A stretch of 52,289 nt of DNA from an uncultured bacterium (GTDB taxonomy: Bacteria; Bacillota; Clostridia; Oscillospirales; Oscillospiraceae): positions 1-52,289 of the forward strand of contig CATKXO010000018.1 of the NCBI GenBank assembly GCA_949840775.1, read 5' to 3'. Below the pieces are notes generated by a model. It was not told the origin of the DNA, did not search any database, and saw only the letters and a list, made by a program, of their open reading frames with translations. The first letter of the stretch is position 1. Each line of letters begins with the position of its first letter. Shown one piece after another: positions 23,343 through 31,166 of this stretch. Both the position numbers and the translations under genes were made by a program.

Positions 23343-24707
23343 ATGCACGACAACTACGATCTGGACCAGCTGATGGAGCTGGTTCAGGAGAGGAAATTCC
23401 GCGCCCTGCGGGAAATTTTGAACGAGATGAACGAGGTGGACATCGCCGAGTTCCTGGACGAGCTGGACGTGGAACAGGAGATTCTGGTCTTCCGCCTGCT
23501 GCCCAAGGACGTGGCGGCGGAGGTCTTCGCCTACCTGGAGGAGGACCAGGAGAAGCTCATCGGTGCCCTCAGCGACAGGGAGCTGCGTGAGGTGCTGGAC
23601 GAGCTGTATATGGACGACACGGTGGACCTGATTGAGGACATGCCCGCCAACCTGGTCAGCCGCATTCTGAGCAACACCGACGCCTCCACCCGCAGTCAGA
23701 TCAACCAGCTGCTGAACTACCCCAAGGACTCCGCCGGGTCGCTGATGACCACGGAATTTGTCTACCTCCACCCCAACAACACAGTGGAGGAGTCCTTCGC
23801 CCGCATCCGCAAGGTGGGCCTGGACAAGGAGACGGTGTACACCTGCTACGTCACCAAGAGCCGGGTGCTGCTGGGGGTGGTCACTGTCAAGCGGCTGCTT
23901 ATGTCCGCCTACGAGACCAAAATCAGCGACATCATGGAGACCAACGTCCTGTCCGTCACCACCCACGAGGACAAGGAGGAGGTCGCCCAGATGTTCTCCA
24001 AATACGACCTCACCGCCCTGCCCGTGGTGGACGGCGACGACCGCCTGCTGGGCATCATCACCGTGGACGACGCCATGGACGTTATGGAGGAGGAGGCCAC
24101 TGAGGACTTCGAGAAGATGGCCGCCATTCTCCCCTCCGACAAGCCCTACCTGCGCACCGGCGTCTTTGAGACCTGGAAGGCCCGCATCCCCTGGCTCATG
24201 CTGCTGATGCTTTCGGCCACCTTCACCGGGCTCATCATCACCGGCTTTGAGTCCGCCCTGGCCGCCTGCGTGATTTTGACCTCCTTCATCCCCATGCTGT
24301 CGGGCACCGGGGGCAACTCGGGCTCCCAGTCGTCGGTGGCCGTGATCCGCGCCCTGTCCCTGGGGGAGGTGGAGTTCTCCGACGTGCTGGCCGTGGTGTG
24401 GAAGGAGGTCCGGGTGGCCCTGCTGTGCGGGGCCTGCCTGGGCGGGGCCAACTTCGTCAAAATGCTGCTGGTGGACCGGATGCTGATGCACAACCCGGAC
24501 GTTACCGTGGCGGTGGCCGGGGTGGTGTGCCTTACGCTGATGCTCACAGTGGTGTGCGCCAAAATCGTGGGCTGTCTGCTCCCTATGGCGGCGGAAAAAG
24601 TGGGCATCGACCCCGCCGTCATGGCCGCCCCCTTTATCACCACTGTGGTGGACGCCCTGTCCCTGCTCATCTACTTCACCATCGCCACCCGGATTCTTGG
24701 ACTGTAA
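23343..24707 (+). CDS. mgtE: Magnesium transporter MgtE
   Basis: 454 aa, the normal size. An N-terminal superhelical domain (residues ~1-125, acidic: DIAEFLDELDVEQEILVF) precedes two CBS domains (MTTEFVYLHPNNTVEESFA and IMETNVLSVTTHEDKEEVAQ). A plug helix leads into five membrane helices with the pore motif PMLSGTGGNSGSQSSVAVI. Cytosolic Mg2+ bound between the N and CBS domains closes the channel. ATG at 23343 with gaggagga upstream. It is flanked by the two SLH/LRR duplicates with no obvious functional link. Confidence 0.95.
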   Translation: MHDNYDLDQLMELVQERKFRALREILNEMNEVDIAEFLDELDVEQEILVFRLLPKDVAAEVFAYLEEDQEKLIGALSDRELREVLDELYMDDTVDLIEDMPANLVSRILSNTDASTRSQINQLLNYPKDSAGSLMTTEFVYLHPNNTVEESFARIRKVGLDKETVYTCYVTKSRVLLGVVTVKRLLMSAYETKISDIMETNVLSVTTHEDKEEVAQMFSKYDLTALPVVDGDDRLLGIITVDDAMDVMEEEATEDFEKMAAILPSDKPYLRTGVFETWKARIPWLMLLMLSATFTGLIITGFESALAACVILTSFIPMLSGTGGNSGSQSSVAVIRALSLGEVEFSDVLAVVWKEVRVALLCGACLGGANFVKMLLVDRMLMHNPDVTVAVAGVVCLTLMLTVVCAKIVGCLLPMAAEKVGIDPAVMAAPFITTVVDALSLLIYFTIATRILGL

Positions 24708-24710
24708 GCG

Positions 24711-24736
24711 ACGCCCCCGTCCGTTGGACGGGGGCG
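24711..24736. terminator. Terminator shared by mgtE and SLH/LRR copy 2
   Basis: GCCCCCGTCC and GGACGGGGGC pair around GTT, directly after mgtE and before the convergent gene's end. Confidence 0.8.
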
Positions 24737-24743
24737 CTGTCTC

Positions 24744-25943
24744 TTATTTCGCCAACGCGCGGTGGAGGAAGGTCACAATCTGTCCCCGGGTGCACACGCT
24801 GTCCGGGGAAAAGGTGGTGGCGGAGGTGCCGCTGGTGACCCCCTTGTCCACCGCCCACTTGACGGCCTGGGCGTAGTCCGCAGTGCTGGGCACGTCCGTA
24901 AAACCGGTGTTGACAGACGGCTTTTTGCTGTTGTAGTGGATGGTGGCCTTTGACAATTCATCATTATCAGGGTCGATGTCGATGGCCTTCCACTGTGCCT
25001 CGCTGCCTTCGTAATACACATCAGTCAAACCGTTGCACTCCCAAAATGCACGCTCGAGAATTGTAGTAACGCTGGTTGGGATGGTCACGCTGGTCAGACT
25101 TTTACAAAAGTAGAGTTTGATAGAAGCAATACCGGTAACGTGATCAGGGATAACCACATTAGGGACAACCGTATCGTGGCCGCCGTCGCCGAGGTAGCTG
25201 TATTGCCCCAAAAAACCATCATCGTCAATGTAGAAAGCTTTGGAAACATCGGCCTTCCACATGTAAGTAACCGCCATGCTCCGGGTGCAGGGTCTGTCTC
25301 CGCCGAAGGTGTTGCCAGTGACCATACCCTTCTCATAGGCCCACCGCGCCGCGTTATAGTAATAGTCGCTGCTCTTTACATCGGAGAAGGGATTGCTCTT
25401 TTTGGACGTGGGGGAACCGTTGGCCCGCCAGAGGAACGTCAAAATCTGTGCCACAGTGCAGTTTTGGTTGGGCGAGAAGGTCGTTTCGGAGGTCCCAGCG
25501 GTGATTTTCTTATTCACGGCCCACATCACCGGGTCGGCAAAGTAGTCGTCCGGCTTCACATCGGTAAAGCCGCCCACTGTCTGGGGGACCGATGTGGAAT
25601 TTGTGTTGATTTTGACGGACTTTACTTCGACGCCAGCCCCATATATCAGCTCTTCCACGCGGGCTAATAGACCCTGGTCGGCGGTAATACCAGTCCCAAT
25701 ATTGATGACTGCATCAACCTGCCGCTTACCCCTACCCGTTGCGTTCCAAAGCTGACCAGCTCCCTCAAATATGTGATCCTCCGTGAGCACCCCTGAACCG
25801 GAATAGTTGATTGTGCCATCAGGAGTGGCTGTAATAGTAATACCATCAATGGTTTCCGTGTAAGTCTCCGCCGCGAACGCGGGGACCGTCAGCCCCAGGC
25901 AGAGGGCCAGGGCCAGTGCGAGGGATAGGATTTTCTTTCTCAT
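24744..25943 (-). CDS. Secreted SLH and leucine-rich-repeat protein, copy 2
   Basis: 399 aa, same architecture as 21558-22736: signal peptide (MRKKILSLALALALCLGLTV), unique N-terminal domain (~25-125), SLH 1 (FTDVKPDDYFADPVMWAVNK), SLH 2 (FSDVKSSDYYYNAARWAYEK), BspA-like segment (KSLTSVTIPTSVTTILERAF) and SLH 3 with the same C-terminus (TSATTFSPDSVCTRGQIVTF). The last ~55 residues match copy 1 at nearly every position and their DNA is nearly identical, indicating recent duplication or gene conversion. Its leader carries the same tandem palindromes. Confidence 0.88.
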   Translation of the reverse strand: MRKKILSLALALALCLGLTVPAFAAETYTETIDGITITATPDGTINYSGSGVLTEDHIFEGAGQLWNATGRGKRQVDAVINIGTGITADQGLLARVEELIYGAGVEVKSVKINTNSTSVPQTVGGFTDVKPDDYFADPVMWAVNKKITAGTSETTFSPNQNCTVAQILTFLWRANGSPTSKKSNPFSDVKSSDYYYNAARWAYEKGMVTGNTFGGDRPCTRSMAVTYMWKADVSKAFYIDDDGFLGQYSYLGDGGHDTVVPNVVIPDHVTGIASIKLYFCKSLTSVTIPTSVTTILERAFWECNGLTDVYYEGSEAQWKAIDIDPDNDELSKATIHYNSKKPSVNTGFTDVPSTADYAQAVKWAVDKGVTSGTSATTFSPDSVCTRGQIVTFLHRALAK

Positions 25944-25976
25944 GTCTCTGTCTCCTTTTCCGAATTGAACGCACTT

Positions 25977-26052
25977 ATTGTTTCCTGAACAGGAAACAAT
26001 AGGACGTACGTCCTATTGTTTCCTGAACAGGAAACAATAGGACGTACGTCCT
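25977..26052 (-). repeat. Tandem double-palindrome leader of SLH/LRR copy 2
   Basis: Two tandem copies of the 38-bp unit as at 22770-22845. Both hairpin loops here read GAAC instead of GAAT, so the two units within each locus have stayed identical to one another. Confidence 0.9.
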
Positions 26053-26058
26053 GCAACC

Positions 26059-26087
26059 ATTCTACCTCAAGCTCCGTCAAAAGGCAA
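26059..26087 (-). promoter_or_regulatory. Promoter of SLH/LRR copy 2
   Basis: TTGCCT (26082-26087) and TAGAAT (26059-26064), 17 bp apart on the minus strand, in the same position relative to the palindromes as in copy 1. Confidence 0.65.
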
Positions 26088-26105
26088 GGGGCTTTCCGCA
26101 AAAAA

Positions 26106-26134
26106 GCCGGCCCCCGGCGCAAACCGGGGGCCGG
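26106..26134 (-). terminator. Terminator after the sigma-like gene
   Basis: GCCGGCCCCCGG and CCGGGGGCCGG form a very stable stem; TTTTT follows on the minus strand. Confidence 0.85.
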
Positions 26135-26139
26135 TGCTC

Positions 26140-26463
26140 TCACAGGTCGTCCATGCTTCTCAAATACGCCTCCGCGCCGTAGCGCAGGCACCGCTGGAGC
26201 CGCCGCTCCCCCCGCTTGATGGTGCGGGAGACGGTGGACTTGTCGATGCCCATAATCTCGCCAATCTCCCGCATGTTCCGCCCCTCGGCGTAGTACAGCA
26301 GAATCATCTGCCGCTGCTTGGGGGTGATGTCCTCCCGCAGGCAGCGGATCAGATTGCGCTTCAGGCGGCTGATTTCCTGGCTGTTGTCCGCCGCCATCTG
26401 CCGGCTGTACATGGCCATGTCGGCGGCGTACAGCTTCCCCTTTCTATATCGTGTATTTGGCAT
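26140..26463 (-). CDS. Sigma-70 region-4-like HTH regulator, 107 aa
   Basis: The C-terminal half is a region-4-type helix-turn-helix: LREDITPKQRQMILLYYAEG, then MREIGEIMGIDKSTVSRTIK and RGERRLQRCL. There is no region 2, so it is not a complete sigma factor; such proteins often act as late or accessory transcription activators in clostridial mobile elements. The start at 26463 (MPNTRYRKGKLYAADM) lies within the end of the upstream gene (20-nt overlap). An ATG at 26484 would add seven residues. Confidence 0.78.
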   Translation of the reverse strand: MPNTRYRKGKLYAADMAMYSRQMAADNSQEISRLKRNLIRCLREDITPKQRQMILLYYAEGRNMREIGEIMGIDKSTVSRTIKRGERRLQRCLRYGAEAYLRSMDDL

Positions 26464-26677
26464 TGCGGCGGTACCCCCTGTCATAGTAGTGCTCTGTCAG
26501 AACCGCCAGCTCCCTGGCCTCCCGCAGCATGGTGGACAGCATCCGGATCCGGTCCTGAAGCTGGCAGCGCCTGTCCGCGTTCCCCTCGCGCTCCAGCAAA
26601 TATTCCAGCTGGCAGATCCGCAGGTCCAGCGCGTGGGCGTGGGCCCGGTACTCCAGCGACAATTCAGCCAATGTCAT
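26444..26677 (-). CDS. Small coiled-coil protein, 77 aa
   Basis: MTLAELSLEYRAHAHALDLR continues as one long charged helix (ICQLEYLLEREGNADRRCQL, RIRMLSTMLREARELAVLTE). The ATG at 26677 overlaps the stop of the zinc-ribbon frame (ATGA) and has gaggaggg inside that frame. It overlaps the sigma-like gene by 20 nt, so the two are probably co-translated partners. No family recognised. Confidence 0.65.
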   Translation of the reverse strand: MTLAELSLEYRAHAHALDLRICQLEYLLEREGNADRRCQLQDRIRMLSTMLREARELAVLTEHYYDRGYRRNAKYTI

Positions 26678-26857
26678 TGCAATCCCTCCTCAGCATGTAA
26701 AATCTTCCTGCACCGGGCGCACAGGCGCCTGCCCCTCTCCTGCCCGTCCCGGTCATAGTGATACTGCTCCCCGCCGCACTGCGGACAGGTCCAGGCCGGC
26801 GGCACCGCCTGGCAGTCCCGAAGGGGCGGAAAAAAAAGTTTCTTTTGTACTTGACAT
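26674..26857 (-). pseudogene. Zinc-ribbon mini-protein, apparently frameshifted at T8
   Basis: The frame ending at 26674 encodes WTCPQCGGEQYHYDRDGQE and RRLCARCRKILHAEEGLQ, a two-CxxC zinc ribbon, and couples by ATGA to the next gene. It has no usable start in frame. The ATG at 26857, next to AAAGGAGG, is one base out of frame, and the frames would join if the 8-T run (minus strand, about 26829-26836) had 7 T. A sequencing indel, real frameshift or slippage could explain this. The ribosome site is unusually close to the ATG. Confidence 0.4.
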
Positions 26858-26879
26858 ACCTCCTTTTCTTTGCTATAAT
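26851..26879 (+). promoter_or_regulatory. Perfect consensus promoter of the tRNA operon
   Basis: TTGACA (26851-26856) and TATAAT (26874-26879) with 17-bp spacing, 28 bp before tRNA-Thr. It overlaps the start region of the zinc-ribbon frame on the other strand. Confidence 0.88.
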
Positions 26880-26907
26880 AGCGTCTGCTGTTGGACAGCC
26901 GCCATGT

Positions 26908-26983
26908 GCTGGTGTAGCTCAGCCGGTAGAGCAGCTGATTTGTAATCAGCAGGTCGGGGGTTCGAATCCGTCCACCAGCTCCA
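26908..26983 (+). tRNA. tRNA-Thr (TGT)
   Basis: Acceptor GCTGGTG pairs with CACCAGC, discriminator T and encoded CCA. D arm GCTCAGCCGGTAGAGC; anticodon stem GCTGA/TCAGC with loop TTTGTAA, anticodon TGT reading ACA; T loop GGTTCGAATCC. It is the first gene of a two-tRNA transcript. Confidence 0.95.
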
Positions 26984-26992
26984 ACTGAATAT

Positions 26993-27077
26993 GGAGGAGT
27001 TCCCGAGTGGCCAAAGGGGGCAGACTGTAAATCTGTTGCGTTTCGCTTCGGTGGTTCGAATCCACCCTCCTCCACCA
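26993..27077 (+). tRNA. tRNA-Tyr (GTA)
   Basis: Acceptor GGAGGAG pairs with CTCCTCC, encoded CCA. Anticodon stem GCAGA/TCTGT with loop CTGTAAA, anticodon GTA. The long variable arm (GCGTTTCGCTTC region) is typical of bacterial tRNA-Tyr. Nine bases after tRNA-Thr. Confidence 0.95.
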
Positions 27078-27080
27078 GAA

Positions 27081-27112
27081 AACGGTGACCCCGTCAGGGG
27101 TTGCCGTTCTTC
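27081..27112 (+). terminator. Terminator of the tRNA operon
   Basis: AACGGTGACCCC and GGGGTTGCCGTT pair around GTCA, followed by CTTCTATT. Confidence 0.75.
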
Positions 27113-27152
27113 TATTGAGGGTGGCTTTTTCTCTGCCCGCTGATGAGAAAAT

Positions 27153-27184
27153 CGCAGTTATAGAACTTTTGTTCTATAACTGCG
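27153..27184. repeat. Perfect 14-bp inverted repeat
   Basis: CGCAGTTATAGAAC and GTTCTATAACTGCG flank TTTT. It lacks a following T-run, so a terminator is unlikely. The remaining 27185-27307 is AT-rich with nothing recognisable. Confidence 0.7.
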
Positions 27185-27307
27185 TCTAGCATACTCTCTT
27201 TTTTGAAAGATGTCAACCTTAAATATCGAACATATTTTCTATCAGAGACCGGTTTAATGGACTATACATCCTGGAGTATCCCTCCGAACCCCTAAAACAG
27301 ACGAAAA

Positions 27308-27340
27308 AACAGCGCCCCGGCTTATTCCAGGGCGCTGTTT
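27308..27340 (-). terminator. Terminator of the P-loop protein gene
   Basis: AACAGCGCCC and GGGCGCTGTT form the stem with an AAAAAA/TTTTTT flank on the minus-strand exit side. Confidence 0.8.
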
Positions 27341-27349
27341 GTAATCAGT

Positions 27350-27760
27350 TTAGAAATATTTTTTCACGCCCTCAGGGGCCAGGGACTCGTCGTCGCTGAT
27401 GGTGATGGTGAACTTGATGTTGTGCCGCTCGGCAAACTTGTTCAGCCAGTCCAGGAACTTCTCAGTCTCGTTGTCGCACTCGCCGCCCACAATCTTGGTC
27501 AGGCTGTCGATGAAGATGTGGGTGATGTCGTAGTTGCCGGCGTACATGCCGCTGATGAAGCCCTTCAGGGCGGTGTAGTTTGCGATATCGTATTCGCTGG
27601 CCTCCACCAGGCGAATGTGGTAATGGATGTCGAAGGTCAGCTTGTTGCCCTTTTCAATGCAGACCACGTTGCCGTGTTCCGTCTGGACGGCGTTGTTAAT
27701 CAGTTCGATCACGTTCTTGGTCTTGCCGGAGCCCTTCTTGCCCATGATAACGCGAATCAT
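27350..27760 (-). CDS. Small P-loop NTPase, 136 aa
   Basis: MIRVIMGKKGSGKTKNVIEL puts a Walker A motif (GKKGSGKT) at residues 7-14; ITHIFIDSL at about 88 is a plausible Walker B. The remainder is short beta/alpha with no further domain, so this is a minimal single-domain ATPase. The ATG at 27760 has aaggag 8 nt upstream. Monocistronic with its own terminator. A nucleotide kinase or a regulatory ATP-binder are both possible; no substrate motif is visible. Confidence 0.75.
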   Translation of the reverse strand: MIRVIMGKKGSGKTKNVIELINNAVQTEHGNVVCIEKGNKLTFDIHYHIRLVEASEYDIANYTALKGFISGMYAGNYDITHIFIDSLTKIVGGECDNETEKFLDWLNKFAERHNIKFTITISDDESLAPEGVKKYF

Positions 27761-27879
27761 GTGTATCACTCCTTATCGTTTTGACATCGGGGGTGTGCCC
27801 TCTGTTTATTTATACTCTACCATATCCCAGCCGGTTTTTCAACTTATTTATTGTGAATTTTTTGATAAGGAGAATGTCC

Positions 27880-28470
27880 TCACAGCACCCGCAGCGGCGG
27901 GCCCTCCAGCCGGACAACCCGGTCCGCGTGTTCCAGCACCGCCGCCTCGTGGCTGACCAGCAGCACCGGTGCCGCAAGCCCCCTCAGCCGCTCCAGAATC
28001 CGCAGGGCTCGGGGCAAGTCCACCCCGGCAAAGGGCTCATCCAGCAGGTAGAGCCGGGCGTCCAGGGCCAGGCACCGGGCCAGGGCCAGCCGGCGGCCCA
28101 TCCCCCCGGACAGAGCGCCGGGGCGGGCACCCTCTTCCCCCTCCAGCTCGGCCAGGGCCAGCAGCTCCGGGACCCGGTCCCGCCGGTCTCTGGGCAGCAC
28201 GTCGGTGAGGTGCTGCTCCACCGTCCGCCAGGGGAGGAGGCGGTCGTCCTGGAAGAGGATGGCGGTCTCTCGGGGCGTAACCCCCTCCACCGCCCCGCTT
28301 TGGGGCTTCTCCAGCCCGGCCAGCACCCGGAGGAGGGTGGTCTTGCCGCAGCCCGATGGCCCGCTGAGGGCGGTGATGCCGGTGTCCGGAATGTTCAGGG
28401 AAAAGCGGTCCAGCACCGCCCTGCCGCCAAAGGAGACGGTGAGGTTTTTGCAGAAAATCACGCCGCCCAT
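27880..28470 (-). CDS. ABC transporter ATP-binding protein (SsuB/TauB type)
   Basis: 196 aa, short but complete: Walker [13 protein letters not shown]-loop [14 protein letters not shown], signature [19 protein letters not shown], Walker [14 protein letters not shown]-loop LLVSHEAA. It powers the importer formed with the permease upstream. The ATG at 28470 overlaps the permease end by 13 nt; a GTG at 28482 is less likely. Third gene of the importer operon. Confidence 0.9.
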   Translation of the reverse strand: MGGVIFCKNLTVSFGGRAVLDRFSLNIPDTGITALSGPSGCGKTTLLRVLAGLEKPQSGAVEGVTPRETAILFQDDRLLPWRTVEQHLTDVLPRDRRDRVPELLALAELEGEEGARPGALSGGMGRRLALARCLALDARLYLLDEPFAGVDLPRALRILERLRGLAAPVLLVSHEAAVLEHADRVVRLEGPPLRVL

Positions 28471-29285
28471 CCCCTTCCCCACCGGGTCAGGCAGGCCCGG
28501 AGCAGGCGCTCCAGCACCATGCTCAGGGCCACCGTCACCGCCGTCCAGGCGAAGAGCTCCGGGATATCCAAATAGTACTTGGTGTAGTAGATGCGCTGGC
28601 CCAGGGAGGGCTCAGGCAGGCACAGCACCTCCGCCGCCACCCCCGACTTCCAGGCCAGTCCGGTGGCGGTGGTGAGGGCGGTGAGGATATAGGGCCGCAG
28701 GGCGGGCAGGTAGATGAGGGCCGCGGTCTTCCTCCGGGAGAAGCGGTAACAGTTTGCCAGCTCCAGCAGCTTTCTGTCCACGGCCTGGATGCCTCGGGAC
28801 AGGTTGTCCCATGTCACGGGCAGGACCATCATGGCGGAGATCACCGCCGGGACGGTGTTCCGCCCCGTCCACAGCAGCACCAGCAGGATAAAGGAGGCCA
28901 CCGGCGCGGCCCGGACCACCCGGATCGCGGGAGAGAGGAGGCGGTCCGCCCAGGGGGAGGCGCAGGTCAATACAGCCAGCCCGGCTCCCAGCAGCAGGCC
29001 GCAGGCCAGCCCAATGGCGATGCGGCCCAGGGAGGAGAAAATCGTGGCCCAGAACTCCCCCGTCCCCGCCAGAACGGTCAGGGCGTTCCAGACAGAGAGG
29101 GGATAGGGCAGCAGCAGCTCGTTACCCTTCCCCTCCAGGCGGCGGTCCACCAGAAAGGCGCAAAGCTGCCAGACCCCCAGCCAGAAGGCGGGGGCCGGCA
29201 GGGCGTATAACAATTTTTTTGGCCATTCCCCTCCCCTTTGGGGAGGAGAATGGTCGGGACGGGAGGAACGATCAGTCCACCCCAT
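28458..29285 (-). CDS. ABC transporter permease (SsuC/TauC type)
   Basis: Five to six hydrophobic segments and the cytoplasmic EAA-like loop [20 protein letters not shown] that docks the ATPase. The ATG at 29285 overlaps the binding-protein stop and gives 275 aa with a hydrophilic 25-residue head. A TTG at 29213 (251 aa) starts right at the first helix and follows a ggaggggaatgg segment. A hairpin with arms CCATTC-CCCTCCCC and GGGGAGG-AGAATGG (29223-29252) lies between the two candidate starts, which favours the shorter form. Substrate unknown. Confidence 0.85.
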   Translation of the reverse strand: MGWTDRSSRPDHSPPQRGGEWPKKLLYALPAPAFWLGVWQLCAFLVDRRLEGKGNELLLPYPLSVWNALTVLAGTGEFWATIFSSLGRIAIGLACGLLLGAGLAVLTCASPWADRLLSPAIRVVRAAPVASFILLVLLWTGRNTVPAVISAMMVLPVTWDNLSRGIQAVDRKLLELANCYRFSRRKTAALIYLPALRPYILTALTTATGLAWKSGVAAEVLCLPEPSLGQRIYYTKYYLDIPELFAWTAVTVALSMVLERLLRACLTRWGRGWAA

Positions 29286-30333
29286 AGTAGAAGGAGTCGT
29301 AGGGCAGGCCGCCGCCGATGGATTCCGGGGCCGCCTGGAACAGGATGGAGTAGTAGTCTTCCAGCATGTCCCGCATCTCCTGGCCGGTGACGAAGGTCAG
29401 GGAGCACTGGGGGATGGCCTTCTCCGCCACCTTGGCGTTGGGGGCAAAGCCGTACTCCGCTACCAGAGCGGACGCGCCGGCGATGTTGGCGGGGTCGCTC
29501 ATATATTCGATGGATTCCTGATAGGCGTACAGGAATCGCTCCACCATATCGGGACACTCCTCAATATAGTCCGTACGGGCCACCAGGCAGCCCATGGGCA
29601 GGGGGGACTCCTCCAGGTCCATCCAGGCGTCGGACAGGGAAATTGCCTCCCGGACGGAGCTGTCCTTTACCAGCAGGGCGGTGGCGGCGGGGACAGGGAG
29701 CATGCAGATGCCTGCGTCAGAAGAGGACATCTTGGCGGTGATCTCCTGGGGGGTGAGCCACTCGATGTTCACCTCGGACGGGTCCACACCGTTGCCCTCC
29801 AGCAGGTGGTTGAGGATGTGCTCCGGGTTGGCCCCCTTGGTGTTGGAGGGGGCGTACAGGGTCTTGCCCTTCAGGTCGGCCATATTGTGGACGGTGTCCC
29901 CCTTCTCCAGAATGTAGAGCACCCCCAGAGTGTTGACGGCCAGCACCTGGATAGCCCCGTCGCTCCTGGCGGACAGCATGGCGGCCACATTGGTGGCTAC
30001 GGCGGCAAACTGCGTGTCCCGGTTGATGAGGGCGTCGGTGACTTCCTTGTTGTCGGTGACGATGGTGCTGCCAACGGTAAATAGTTTATCCGAAAAGTCG
30101 CTGTGCGCATCGTAGTTTTTCATCAGCCGGGAGGCCCCCACCCCGGTGGGCCCGGAGAGTGCCATGAAGGTGATTCGGGGAAGCTCGTTGGTGGGGGTGG
30201 ACATGTCATAGGAGCTGTCCTGGCCGGAGCCGGAGGAACTGGCGGAGCTCCCGGCGGGAGTCTTGGGTCCGCAGCCGGCCAGCAGGGACAGGGCCAGTGC
30301 GGCGGTGAGGAGCAGGGAGAGGGTACGTTTCAT
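29272..30333 (-). CDS. ABC transporter substrate-binding lipoprotein
   Basis: 353 aa; ATG at 30333 with aaagga upstream. Lipoprotein signal MKRTLSLLLTAALALSLLAG followed by C, then a Ser/Gly linker. The mature protein has the NMT1/SsuA-like fold: ITFMALSGPTGVGASRLM, FAAVATNVAAML, ADLKGKTLYAPSNTKGANPE and a YQESIEYMSDP helix. Such proteins deliver sulfonates, thiamine precursors or similar small organics to SsuBC-type permeases; the ligand is not predictable. A family A element separates it from the Crp gene upstream. Confidence 0.88.
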   Translation of the reverse strand: MKRTLSLLLTAALALSLLAGCGPKTPAGSSASSSGSGQDSSYDMSTPTNELPRITFMALSGPTGVGASRLMKNYDAHSDFSDKLFTVGSTIVTDNKEVTDALINRDTQFAAVATNVAAMLSARSDGAIQVLAVNTLGVLYILEKGDTVHNMADLKGKTLYAPSNTKGANPEHILNHLLEGNGVDPSEVNIEWLTPQEITAKMSSSDAGICMLPVPAATALLVKDSSVREAISLSDAWMDLEESPLPMGCLVARTDYIEECPDMVERFLYAYQESIEYMSDPANIAGASALVAEYGFAPNAKVAEKAIPQCSLTFVTGQEMRDMLEDYYSILFQAAPESIGGGLPYDSFYYGVD

Positions 30334-30367
30334 AATGGTCATCCTTTCTGGTTTGGCATTGCCTTTT

Positions 30368-30447
30368 GTGGGACCCGCCCCCCTGGGCGGGTCATAATCG
30401 GTGGGACGGGCTAGGGGAAATGGCCCGCCGAGGGCGGCGGGCCCCAC
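30368..30447. repeat. Dispersed 80-bp element, family A variant, copy 6
   Basis: GTGGGACCCGCC left end with a CCCGCCCCCCTGGGCGGG hairpin and GGCGGCGGGCCCCAC right end; ends identical to copy 5 with a different middle. Confidence 0.82.
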
Positions 30448-30456
30448 ATTTTGCTG

Positions 30457-31098
30457 TCACAGCACCGTCTCCAGCCCCGCGGGGTCCACAACGGTGATGG
30501 TTTTCCCTTCCCGGACAATGAGGCCGCTGTCCTCCAGAGCGGCAAAGGCCCGGTAGAGGGAGGCCCGGCTCACCCCCAGCCGCTGGCACAGTTCTGTAGC
30601 CGGGCAGGAGCTGCCCCCGTTGGCCAGCAGGTAGCGGGCCAGCTTGCCCTCCACCCCCGGCTGGGCCAGGGTCTGGAGCCGCCCGGACAGAAACCGGACG
30701 CGGCCCGTGAGGTAGCGCAGATAGTTTTCCCGGATTTGCCCCTGTTCAGCCAGCAGCCGGTCCACCATCCGCTGCTCCAGCATCAGGCACCGGCTGGGGC
30801 TTTTGGCGGTGACGGTGGCGGCAAACTCGGGCTCGTCGCTGTACAGGGCGGCGGCCCCAAACAGGTCTCCGGGCCCCAGTACGCTGACGGCCAGCGCCCC
30901 TTTGGTCACCTGGAGCTGGCCGGACAGCACCACCGCCAGGGAGCGGCGGAAATGCCGGGGGCTGTATACCACTCCCGGTTCAAACCGGACCAGGCTGGCC
31001 CCCTCCATCCCCGCCAGGGAGAGGAGCAGCTCCTTGTCCACGTTCTGAAACAGAGGGCCGTTGACCAGCAGGGAAATTTCCTCCTGAGAGAGGGACAA
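30457..31098 (-). CDS. Crp/Fnr-family transcriptional regulator
   Basis: An N-terminal cyclic-nucleotide-binding-like beta roll (residues ~15-110: SLAVVLSGQLQVTKGALAV, LGPGDLFGAAALYSDEPEF), a dimerisation helix and a C-terminal Crp HTH (CPATELCQRLGVSRASLYRA). There are no cysteine clusters like Fnr, so the signal is probably a small molecule. I prefer the TTG at 31098 (213 aa), 8 nt after GGAGG; a TTG at 31113 is upstream of that site. An 11-bp-arm palindrome lies at the promoter. It probably governs itself and the downstream ABC importer. Confidence 0.85.
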   Translation of the reverse strand: MSLSQEEISLLVNGPLFQNVDKELLLSLAGMEGASLVRFEPGVVYSPRHFRRSLAVVLSGQLQVTKGALAVSVLGPGDLFGAAALYSDEPEFAATVTAKSPSRCLMLEQRMVDRLLAEQGQIRENYLRYLTGRVRFLSGRLQTLAQPGVEGKLARYLLANGGSSCPATELCQRLGVSRASLYRAFAALEDSGLIVREGKTITVVDPAGLETVL

Positions 31099-31109
31099 AG
31101 GCGTCACCT

Positions 31110-31166
31110 CCAAACTGTCTTATTTGAGACAGTTTGGATTATACCGGAACAGGAAGAAAAAGTCAA
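31110..31166 (-). promoter_or_regulatory. Promoter and palindromic operator of the Crp-type gene
   Basis: TTGACT (31161-31166) and TATAAT (31138-31143) on the minus strand, 17 bp apart. Directly downstream lies the palindrome with arms CCAAACTGTCT and AGACAGTTTGG around a 6-bp centre (31110-31137), covering the start point and suggesting autorepression. Confidence 0.8.

Noticed and set aside
22806-24491. A 561-codon minus-strand frame opposite mgtE
   Set aside because: Antisense to MgtE with its intact pore motif; His/Gln/Gly-rich composition; reads through a repeat element.
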